NCBI GenBank assembly: GCA_029556615.1 | Contig: JAKQDD010000162.1 | Span: forward strand, 1 to 64,000 | Direction of reading: 5' to 3' | From: Verrucomicrobiota bacterium | GTDB lineage: Bacteria; Verrucomicrobiota; Verrucomicrobiia; Limisphaerales; J093 | DNA length: 64,000 nucleotides | Shown: positions 51,630 to 59,192 of the stretch, in pieces | Numbering within the stretch: position 1 is the stretch's first letter | Layout of the letters: every line of letters starts with the position of its first letter | The notes under the pieces: generated by a model | Databases searched by the model: none | The model's input: the letters and a program-made list of their open reading frames with translations, nothing else | What the model was told of the DNA's origin: nothing | Translations under genes and position numbers: made by a program

Positions 51630-54208
51630 GGGAGGACCCTGGTCTTGAGGCGGAAGAAGCCCAGCGGCGGCGCCGGGGAGACGCCGGTGAAGACGCCCTT
51701 GCCGTCGGGCAGGACCCCGAGCACGGCCTCCGGCACGGCCGACCAACCGGGGGTATCAAGCGCCTCGGCGCCGACCAGTTCGTATTGCCGTCCGGCGTGC
51801 AGGGGGTGGAACTGGAACTGCAGGTCGTGGCTGCCGGCAGGTTCCAGGCGGAAATCGAGGCATGAACTGGCCCGCGTGGGATCCGTGCCCAGAACGTATT
51901 CCTCGACGTTGTCGAAGCCGTCCGCGTCCGCGTCTGCGTCCACGGGAGGCGTTGTGCCCGCGCCGAAGAAGTGGCGCGTCCACCATTCGGGAGTCTGGCC
52001 GGGAGGCGGTGGATCCTGGTCCGGCCGGAAGGTCCAGCGCACGGCATCGGCCACCACGAGGCTGCCGGAGGCTCCCGTGTTGTTGCGCAAGCGGACGGTG
52101 GCACGGTCGCCTTTGATGAAGTAGAGGCTGGTGGCGACGGTGCGCCACTGGCCGGCGGCCGCGGTCTGGTTGACGGTGATCGTCCGGCTCTCGCCGTGGG
52201 ACGAGATGTCATAGGGCGCCGACGTCGAGGCGCTGACGCCGGACGGACACCGGATGGCCAGGTCATAGAGCCCGGTGGTCCCCAGGGTGGCGGACCAGGT
52301 GAACGCGGCGCTGGCAGTGGAACCGCTCGTCGTCGAGGCGCGGCGGTAGGCGCGTCCCAGGCTCGAGGACGAATTGGTGATCCAGGTCCAGGCGCCGGTG
52401 AACCGGGCTTGGTCATCATCGCGGATGACCGGCCACGCCGGCGTGCAGGGCAGCAGCTTGGAGACGTTCGTGCCCTGCTCGTCCCAAGTGACAATCCGCA
52501 GCCAATACTCGGAGGGGTCGCCGTCGGCGCCGGGCCGGAGATTGTCCAGCAGAACCGCGTGCCGGGTGTCCGGGGCGCCGTCGCTCGCCACGCCACCGAG
52601 CGGCCCGCAGATCCCTCCCAGGCCATAGAGCACCTGTCCCGAGGCCGGCCGCACCGTTTCCCACGAGACCCACGCGCTGTTCGTGCCCGCGGAGACCACC
52701 ACGTTCTCAGGGGCAAGCCCGGCGTCGGGCGCCGACAGGAAGAAGTCCACGGTGCCCACCGTGCCCGGCGGCAGCTCGAGGGTGCGCTGGACACTGGCAA
52801 AGCCGGCGGCGGACGAAAGGAGGGTCACGGAACCCGCCGGCGCGGACAGCGTGCCGAAGAAGCCGTTGGCGTCGGCGATCCACTGGCGCGGGCTGGGGTC
52901 GCACAGTTCGAGGACAGCGCCTTCGACGGGCTTGCCGGTGGCCTGGTCGCGGACGATGCCCTTGAGCGCGGTGGGGCGTTGCGTTGTCTTCCAGGGCATG
53001 GCTGGGGGGGGCGCCGGGGTCGCGAACACCGGCGTGGGCTGTGGGTCGTGGGCGCTCGGCTTTGTCAGCGCCTCGAGGAACTGGGCACGCGTTGCGTCGC
53101 TGGCGGGGACGGCGTACGAGTACGTCACCAAGCCTTCGGCGCCCGGGGCCGTCGGCGTCGGGTTCCGGGCGGAGCGCATTTGAACCAGGGTGTTCGACAC
53201 CAGATTGAGGTAGGCTCCGGTCCCGAGGGCGAGGTGTCGGCCGTAGCGGTTTTCCTTGGCGAACTGGCTCCAGTTGGCCCACGCGGTGGCGTGGGTGTGC
53301 TGGCGGAAGTAGGCCATCGGGACATTCAAATCGAGCAGGCCCTCCTCCATCCATCCGCGCCAGTCCTGGAGCACATCCGAGTACGCGGCGCTGGTCAGCC
53401 ACGAGGAATAGGTGGTTCCCCCCGGAGCCCAGGTGATCGTGGCCGCCGAGATGGTCAGGGCCGGCTTGACCGCCAGCGCGGAGAGCGTGACGCGCCGGAC
53501 GAGGCCGGTCACCTGATCCCGCCGCCACTGGAGCCAGGCGGAGTCGTCGGTCGCCGGCTTCCCGCTACTGCCCGTGGCCCGGTTGAACCGGGCCACCGCG
53601 GTGTCGTTGTACCCCCATTCTTTTCCGGCATATCGCACGTAGTCCCAGTGCAGGCCGTCCACGTCGTAGCGGGTGATCAGGTCCATCGCCACATTGACCG
53701 TGTGCTCCTGAACCTCGGGATGGCCGGGGTCGAAGGCGTAATTGCTGCCGTCCCAGGTGGCGCCGGTCGCGGACTTCGTCAGCCAGTCCGGGTGCAGGCG
53801 ATAGGGGTGCGTTTCCTGGGGCGGCAGCGACGTCTCCTTGTTCCAGATGTTGAAGGTAACGATCCATGCGTGGACTTCCAGTCTCGGCGTGCCGTTGTGC
53901 GCCTCGCGGATGAGATCGGCCAGCGGATCGTAGGCGGGACTGATGTCCGACGCCTTGGGCTCGAACAGGCTGTCGTAGTAGGCGTCCCCTCGTTTTCGGA
54001 CCTCGACCAGCAGGGCGTTGTAGTGGCCGGCCCGCGCGTCAGCGACCAACTGGCGGACTTCCGTGCTGTTCTTGAACCCGGCATGAAAGGCATCGACCCA
54101 GAGGCCGCGGAACTCCTGGCTGCGGGCAGTTGCTGAAGTCCCGATGGCCAAAGCGAAAGCCAGGGCCAGGACAGCTCGCCCGAAGTGGCGTTGCGGAGAA
54201 CATCTCAC
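51626..54208 (-). CDS. Secreted GHL10 (DUF187) glycoside-hydrolase-like multidomain protein
   Basis: This 860-residue protein has a signal peptide (1-29) and a GHL10 barrel (about 32-390) with EFRGLWVDAF, LVEVRKRGDAYYDS, HAWIVTFNIWN and DVDGLHWDYVRY. A carboxypeptidase-regulatory-like domain follows (ALKGIVRDQATGKPVEGAVL, about 418-490), then an Fn3-like part, a golvesin/xanthan-lyase-like beta domain (about 600-735) and an Asp-rich stretch DADADADGFDNVEEYVLGTD. A C-terminal module ends GFFRLKTRVLP. Cell-wall glycan or polysaccharide is the likely target. The GTG start at 54208 overlaps the upstream stop (GTGA). The codon is confirmed by the signal peptide. Confidence 0.85.
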   Translation of the reverse strand: MRCSPQRHFGRAVLALAFALAIGTSATARSQEFRGLWVDAFHAGFKNSTEVRQLVADARAGHYNALLVEVRKRGDAYYDSLFEPKASDISPAYDPLADLIREAHNGTPRLEVHAWIVTFNIWNKETSLPPQETHPYRLHPDWLTKSATGATWDGSNYAFDPGHPEVQEHTVNVAMDLITRYDVDGLHWDYVRYAGKEWGYNDTAVARFNRATGSSGKPATDDSAWLQWRRDQVTGLVRRVTLSALAVKPALTISAATITWAPGGTTYSSWLTSAAYSDVLQDWRGWMEEGLLDLNVPMAYFRQHTHATAWANWSQFAKENRYGRHLALGTGAYLNLVSNTLVQMRSARNPTPTAPGAEGLVTYSYAVPASDATRAQFLEALTKPSAHDPQPTPVFATPAPPPAMPWKTTQRPTALKGIVRDQATGKPVEGAVLELCDPSPRQWIADANGFFGTLSAPAGSVTLLSSAAGFASVQRTLELPPGTVGTVDFFLSAPDAGLAPENVVVSAGTNSAWVSWETVRPASGQVLYGLGGICGPLGGVASDGAPDTRHAVLLDNLRPGADGDPSEYWLRIVTWDEQGTNVSKLLPCTPAWPVIRDDDQARFTGAWTWITNSSSSLGRAYRRASTTSGSTASAAFTWSATLGTTGLYDLAIRCPSGVSASTSAPYDISSHGESRTITVNQTAAAGQWRTVATSLYFIKGDRATVRLRNNTGASGSLVVADAVRWTFRPDQDPPPPGQTPEWWTRHFFGAGTTPPVDADADADGFDNVEEYVLGTDPTRASSCLDFRLEPAGSHDLQFQFHPLHAGRQYELVGAEALDTPGWSAVPEAVLGVLPDGKGVFTGVSPAPPLGFFRLKTRVLP

Positions 54209-56709
54209 TTGACTTGCGCGCGGACAAACTGGGTCGACTCTGCGGCCATGGGGATCCTGACAGCGGCCGAGGATACGCCTTCGAGGGTGACCTCGATGGA
54301 GGGGAGAACATCCCAGGTTCGCAGGTCGCGCGAGCGCTGGATCAGGTAGGTCACACCGGCTTCTCCAACCAGGGTGAACTCGAAGTCACCCCCCGACACA
54401 CGCGACGAACTCAGTGTCGGGGAGGCTGGAGGCTGGGGGTTCAAGTCGAGCGTGAAGGCCTGGAGTCCGTTGTTCGAGTCGAGCGTGTAGAGCCGACCGC
54501 CGCCGAAATCGACTGAACCGGTTCCGTTCCCGTTCGTCACGTCGCGCAGCAACAACTCCTGGTCAAGGAGCACCGGCCCGGTCTCGGTCTCGGCGATGTC
54601 ATAGAGCTGGATGTTGTCGGGGACCTCGAGCGCAACGCCGGCCAGCAGGTGATTCACGGCGTCGATGTCCAGCACGGTCAGTCCCAGCGGCATGGCCGTT
54701 GCGTCGAAGGTCCGCGCCACCGACGCGGTCATGGCCGTTGCATCGAAGTTGAGCAGCGACACGGCGCGGCCCACGGCAGTCCCCCAGGCGGTGTCGCCCG
54801 CCCCAAAAGCCAGGCCAAGACCGAAATCGCCGTCCGCGGCCTCCGCCACGTCCATGGGCGTGGCGTAGAAGGTCGCGCCCTCGTCAAACGTGGTCAGCAA
54901 CGCCAGCGTCCTGCCGTAGCGTGAACCGAGCAGGATCTGGGTGCTGTTGCCGCGACCACGGACATCGAACGTGTCGCCCCAGCGCTGCTGGGGGTTAAGC
55001 TCCTCAAGTCCCAAGACCCACGACGCCGACGGAATCGTCCCCGGGCCGTCATTGGCCCAGCGGTAGATCGCGAAACCGCTGGTGGCCAGATTGCCCACGT
55101 ACACCACGCCGTCCTCGCTCACCCCGACCATGTTCACCGGGAACGTGACATCCCCACCCGCGCCGGCGATGATCTCGGCGCCCTGGTCGTCCTTCGTCTC
55201 GAGAAAATGCCGGTGCTCCCCGGTGGCCGCATTCAGGACAGCGATCTGGTTGCCCGCCGTACGACTGACGAGGATCAGGTTGTCCGTGACAGGGTTGTAG
55301 GCGAGCCCGCGCTGGGTGTTGTCCGAGTTCACATAGGGATGCGTAGTCCCGGGCGCGATGTCCCACAGCGGGGTCAGGTGACCGCTCGAGACCGGGGTGC
55401 GCACGGCGAGCACTCCGGGTTCGCTGGTCACTTCCGCCGCGGCGTTCTTGACGCTAACGCTGTAGGCCCCCGCCTGGTCGGACCGGACCGAGGCCAGGGT
55501 GAGGCTGGCTCCGGTCTCGCCTGGCAACGGGTCGCCATCCCGATACCACTGGTAGGTGAACGGCGGCGTGCCGCTCACTCCAATGCCCAGGGTGATCCTC
55601 GCCCCCGCGTAGACGGTCATCGACGCCGGTCCCGGATCGATCACGGGAGGATCCGGTGTCACGGCTTTGACCACCCGGGCCAGCATCAGTCCGTTCTTCG
55701 TCTCGAGCAAGGCCAGTCGGTCGCCGGCGAAGCTGGCGGCCCCGGTCCCGTCGTCGTTGACGTTGCTGGTACCGAAGCCGAGCTCGGATTGGACGGCGAA
55801 TCCGGACGGGTTCAAGGTGTTATAGAGCACGAACTTGTGGGCGTAGTAATCGAGCAAGGCCAGGAGGGTGTCCCCGGGGCTGGCGGCCAAGGCTGAGGTG
55901 TAGGTGCTGGGGGGAGTCCACGTTGCGATCGTTTCGGCGGTGCCATTGGCGTTCAATTGCACGAGACGCACCGGGTTGACGGCCCGCTTGGCCCAGACCG
56001 TCTCCCCCGCGCCAAAGGCCAGGCCATGCCGGATCTTCCCCGCGCAATCGGCGGCGACGTGGACCCTGGGCTCGAACGTGGCGCCATCCGTGGTGGTGAA
56101 CACCACGATGTACTTGCCCTCGTAAGACCCCACGGCGATCTCCGTCGCCGTCCCTGCCCGGCGCACCGCCAGCGTGTCGCCGAACCGGAGATCGTTGCCT
56201 GTGGCCCCGGTGTCCGCCACCGGATTGCCTGCGTACGCCAGCGTCGGCACCGCATCCGTAGCCTCGCTGGACCAACGGTAGATGCGGAAGTCCGCGGTGC
56301 TGCTGTTGAGAGTCAGGTTCGCGGCGTAGACGACGCCGTCGTCGGCCACTCCCACCAGGTTCAGAACGAATGTCCCGCCGGCCACGAGGGGCGAACCGTC
56401 TTCCCCGGTCAGTTGGAGCGTTCGGGCCTGCCCCAGCTCGTCGGAGCCATCGCTGCCGTCCGCGCCGCTGAGCACGTAGACCTGCGGGCTGCCAGCCCGG
56501 CTCACCAGCAGGACGTTGCCGGTGACCGGGTTGATCGCCACGCCGCGTTCGGTCCGGCTCGTCGTGTCCGTGATATAGGTCCGGGACCCCGGTAGGAGTT
56601 GCCACAGCAGCTCGAGGGTGTCGGCGCGAAGGCTCGCACCGGTCGTCATAAGGCCGCCGAGTAGAAGCACGCTCACAGTCGCCCGGTAGCCGGTCAATTG
56701 GCGATTCAT
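54205..56709 (-). CDS. Secreted protein with two DUF4623 domains around an Ig-like domain
   Basis: This 834-residue protein has a signal peptide (MNRQLTGYRATVSVLLLGGL...). It carries two DUF4623-like domains (about 30-350 and 450-770) with paired motifs such as GVAINPVTGNVLLVSR and GLAYNPVTDNLILVSR. An Ig-like domain sits between them (about 355-440; FTYQWYRDGDPLPGETGASL). A C-terminal module (770-834) ends with LIQRSRDLRTWDVLP and the beta strands of the shared ending. The function is unknown. The ATG at 56709 is taken; an in-frame ATG at 56736 adds only polar residues. It heads a four-gene coupled operon with hisA at its end. Confidence 0.85.
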   Translation of the reverse strand: MNRQLTGYRATVSVLLLGGLMTTGASLRADTLELLWQLLPGSRTYITDTTSRTERGVAINPVTGNVLLVSRAGSPQVYVLSGADGSDGSDELGQARTLQLTGEDGSPLVAGGTFVLNLVGVADDGVVYAANLTLNSSTADFRIYRWSSEATDAVPTLAYAGNPVADTGATGNDLRFGDTLAVRRAGTATEIAVGSYEGKYIVVFTTTDGATFEPRVHVAADCAGKIRHGLAFGAGETVWAKRAVNPVRLVQLNANGTAETIATWTPPSTYTSALAASPGDTLLALLDYYAHKFVLYNTLNPSGFAVQSELGFGTSNVNDDGTGAASFAGDRLALLETKNGLMLARVVKAVTPDPPVIDPGPASMTVYAGARITLGIGVSGTPPFTYQWYRDGDPLPGETGASLTLASVRSDQAGAYSVSVKNAAAEVTSEPGVLAVRTPVSSGHLTPLWDIAPGTTHPYVNSDNTQRGLAYNPVTDNLILVSRTAGNQIAVLNAATGEHRHFLETKDDQGAEIIAGAGGDVTFPVNMVGVSEDGVVYVGNLATSGFAIYRWANDGPGTIPSASWVLGLEELNPQQRWGDTFDVRGRGNSTQILLGSRYGRTLALLTTFDEGATFYATPMDVAEAADGDFGLGLAFGAGDTAWGTAVGRAVSLLNFDATAMTASVARTFDATAMPLGLTVLDIDAVNHLLAGVALEVPDNIQLYDIAETETGPVLLDQELLLRDVTNGNGTGSVDFGGGRLYTLDSNNGLQAFTLDLNPQPPASPTLSSSRVSGGDFEFTLVGEAGVTYLIQRSRDLRTWDVLPSIEVTLEGVSSAAVRIPMAAESTQFVRAQVK

Positions 56710-56779
56710 AAGCTCTTTTTCACACTGCCAGGTCATCCTCCCCGGCCCGCGATTCGACCCGGCCGGGGTCTGTCACCAT

Positions 56780-56808
56780 TGGATAGCAGCGAAAATGGCT
56801 CCGGTCAA
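56780..56808 (-). promoter_or_regulatory. Promoter of the DUF4623-hisA operon
   Basis: On the minus strand TTGACC (56803-56808) and TATCCA (56780-56785) are separated by 17 bp, about 65 bp before the start codon. The family D element ends about 14 bp before the -35 box. Confidence 0.5.
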
Positions 56809-56821
56809 AGCGCGATTTGGC

Positions 56822-56918
56822 GCCCGGATCCTCGCCTAACGCCTGCGGCTCGGACGTGCGCCATCGGCTGCTGGTGGGTTTTGGCCTTGAACGGCGCGTG
56901 GGGTGTCGGCTCCGGGGT
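56822..56918 (-). repeat. Family D upstream element, copy D3
   Basis: On the minus strand it reads CCCCGGAGCCGACACCCCAC at its start and GCGTTAGGCGAGGATCCGGG at its end. It is the closest match to D2, and its 3' half matches D4. Confidence 0.85.
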
Positions 56919-57047
56919 GGCCCGCCCCGGGGGCGGGCTTCCAAATCCGCGAAACCCCCGGAAGTGGCGGCTCAAGGCGCCTGCTCAAGTCCAGGAGGTT
57001 GAGCCGCAAGGGACGCTTACGCGCGGATTTGGGTCACAGTAGCCCCG

Positions 57048-57076
57048 TTGACAGTTCTCGGGAACCCTGCTACCGC
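57048..57076 (+). promoter_or_regulatory. Candidate promoter of the 57094 gene
   Basis: A perfect TTGACA (57048-57053) is followed after 17 bp by TACCGC (57071-57076). The leader would be about 10 nt. Confidence 0.4.
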
Positions 57077-57093
57077 TGCCGCTCGTCAGGGCC

Positions 57094-58254
57094 ATGAAAA
57101 ACCGTGTCATCGTCGGGCTGGCATTGCTCGCGTGGTGCGTGTTTCCGCCGAGCGCCTGGGCGAATGCCGGCACCCCGCTCATGTGGGCGGGGATGCTGCA
57201 TCTGGCGGTGGGCAATGCCCTGATCGGCGTCCTGGAAGGCCTGGTAGTGGCTTCAATGGCTGGCGCCAGGCAAGCCGGGGCGATTGGCCTGATGATCGTC
57301 GCCAACTATCTCTCGGCCTGGTTCGGCGGCCTGTTTCTGCGCGGCGCGATCGTTGCCGCGTTGCCGATGGATCTCAACAACGGCTGGCTGTGGCTCTGGA
57401 TCATGGTGGTGGTGACCTTTCTCCTGACCTTGCTCATCGAGTGGCCGTTTGTCGCCCGGCTGTTCCGCGAGGACCCGCAGCCGTGGCAACGAAGCCTGCG
57501 GGCGTCATTCCTCGTTCAGGGCGGCTCTTATCTCCTCCTCTTCGGATGGTACTGGATGGCCAGCGGCACGTCGCTCTACACCAAAATGCACGTGGTGCGC
57601 CCCGGCGAGCTCTCGCTGCCGGAATCGGTCTGGGTCTACTACATCAAGCCCGCGGACGGCGACGTCTACCGGCGCAGTCTGACGGGTGTCGGCGAGGAGA
57701 GGATCTTCGGGCTGCACTCGGCGGACGACGATGACCGGTTGTTCGTGTGTCCCAGCGCGGCGGACACCAACCGATGGGATCTCATGGCGCGGCTTGAAAC
57801 AGGAGATCACGGCAACCCGAAGATCGTCCCGGTGTTGACGAATCTGCTGGCGGACGCCGCACTCGACTGGCGGAACCGGCAGACGGATCCGAGCGATCCG
57901 GCGCGGTACGAGGGGACCTGGTTTACGTTCGGGAAGGTGCCACGTCTCAAGGCAGCGGCCGGGAGCGCATGGACGTTTCACGCCGGCTTCTGGCCGGTCG
58001 AAGGACTTCGCGGCGAGCAGGCGACAACCGGGGATCGGGTCCACTTCGCCTTCGAGACTCCGTTTGGCTCCTGGGCGATTCGCAACGCCGTGCACCTGCC
58101 CAACGACAAGGTCCTGTTCCAGTTGGGTCACGACCAGGTCTGCGGATTCGATCCCGAGACGCGGCGGGTGGCGCTGCTCTGGCGCGGTCGGGGCCCGGTG
58201 CCCATGGTCCCCGGGGATGGCGAGCGTCGAGTGGACGCCCGCTCCTGGCCGTGA
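57094..58254 (+). CDS. Multi-pass membrane protein of unknown function
   Basis: This 386-residue protein has an N-terminal signal-like helix (ending PSAWANAG) and about four more helices within the first 160 residues, including GLMIVANYLSAWFGGLFL, WLWLWIMVVVTFLLTLLIEW and GGSYLLLFGWYWMAS. The C-terminal 210 residues are soluble, with a possible beta-propeller-like pattern (DVYRRSLTGVGEERIF, DNRWDLMARLE-like). I recognise no family. It lies 15 bp upstream of lpxA and codirectional, so co-transcription is likely. Confidence 0.75.
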   Translation: MKNRVIVGLALLAWCVFPPSAWANAGTPLMWAGMLHLAVGNALIGVLEGLVVASMAGARQAGAIGLMIVANYLSAWFGGLFLRGAIVAALPMDLNNGWLWLWIMVVVTFLLTLLIEWPFVARLFREDPQPWQRSLRASFLVQGGSYLLLFGWYWMASGTSLYTKMHVVRPGELSLPESVWVYYIKPADGDVYRRSLTGVGEERIFGLHSADDDDRLFVCPSAADTNRWDLMARLETGDHGNPKIVPVLTNLLADAALDWRNRQTDPSDPARYEGTWFTFGKVPRLKAAAGSAWTFHAGFWPVEGLRGEQATTGDRVHFAFETPFGSWAIRNAVHLPNDKVLFQLGHDQVCGFDPETRRVALLWRGRGPVPMVPGDGERRVDARSWP

Positions 58255-58269
58255 TATTCCAGAGGCCGC

Positions 58270-59058
58270 ATGATACATCCGACGGCGATCCTGGATCCCA
58301 GGGCCGAGGTGGATTCCACCGCGACGGTGGGTCCGTATGCAGTCATTGACGCCGGCGTGGTGGTGGGGCCGCACTGCGTCCTGGGCCCGCAGGTGCATCT
58401 GACGGGCCGGACGCGCCTGGGCAGCCACAACCGCGTGCATGCGGGTTGTGTGCTCGGGGATGCCCCTCAGGACCTGCATTACCGGGACGAGCCGACCGAG
58501 CTGGTTGTGGGCGATCACAACACCTTTCGCGAGCACGTGACGGTGCATCGGGCCAATCGCGAGGGTGACGAGACGCGGATCGGTTCCCATGTCCTGCTCA
58601 TGGCCGGCTCTCACGTCGCCCACAACTGCAAGGTGGCCGACCGGGTTATCCTGACCAACGGCGCCCTGCTGGCGGGTCACGTCACGGTTCAGGAGCGGGC
58701 CATCATCTCCGGGAACTGCCTTGTTCATCAGTTCGTCCGGGTCGGCACGCTCGCGCTGATGCAGGGCGGCTCGGCGATAAGCAAGGATCTGCCGCCTTAC
58801 ACCATCGCCTGGGGCGCCAACGGGCTCTGCGGGCTCAACGTCGTGGGGCTGCGTCGCGCCGGCTATACCGCGGAGCAGCGAACGGAGCTCAAGCGGCTCT
58901 ACCGCCTGCTCTTCCGGGACGGACTGAGGCCGAGCGAGGCGCTCGACCGCGCCCGGCGCGACTTCACGACCCCCGAGGCCATGGTGCTGATCGAGTTCGT
59001 CGCCTCGGCCCGCCGGGGTCTTTGCGCCGATCGACGCGCTCCTGGGAGCGAGTCCTAA
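58270..59058 (+). CDS. lpxA: UDP-N-acetylglucosamine O-acyltransferase
   Basis: This enzyme does the first step of lipid A synthesis, acylating UDP-GlcNAc from acyl-ACP. The 262-residue protein has left-handed beta-helix hexapeptides (IHPTAILDPRAEVDSTATVG), GDAPQDLHYRDEPTELVVGD and NTFREHVTVHRA. The catalytic base is H118 in GSHVAHNCKVAD (H125 in E. coli). The C-terminal helical part includes GLNVVGLRRAGY. AGAGG lies 6 nt upstream of the ATG. It shows that the organism makes lipid A. The usual lpxD-fabZ neighbours are absent. Confidence 0.95.
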   Translation: MIHPTAILDPRAEVDSTATVGPYAVIDAGVVVGPHCVLGPQVHLTGRTRLGSHNRVHAGCVLGDAPQDLHYRDEPTELVVGDHNTFREHVTVHRANREGDETRIGSHVLLMAGSHVAHNCKVADRVILTNGALLAGHVTVQERAIISGNCLVHQFVRVGTLALMQGGSAISKDLPPYTIAWGANGLCGLNVVGLRRAGYTAEQRTELKRLYRLLFRDGLRPSEALDRARRDFTTPEAMVLIEFVASARRGLCADRRAPGSES

Positions 59059-59079
59059 GAGACGTGCCGCCCTCACCGC

Positions 59080-59192
59080 GGGCGCCTACGGACGGGGCCG
59101 GCGTAGCCGCCGGCGTGAGCCGGCGCTGACTGCCGGGTTGCAGGACGTGGTGCGAGGGGATTTGAGCGCGGCACTGACGGCCGCGGCTACGG
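59080..59192 (+). repeat. Family B repeat, copy B3, with a preceding fragment
   Basis: A fragment CGCCCTCACCGCGGGCGCCTACGG-type tail sits at 59080-59100. Then GTAGCCGCCGGCGTGAGCCG (59103), GCGCTGACTGCCGGGTTGCA, GGACGTGGTGCGAGGGGATT and GGCACTGACGGCCGCGGCTAC to 59192. The final CTA (59187-59189) is the minus-strand stop TAG of the CotH/LTD gene. Confidence 0.8.
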
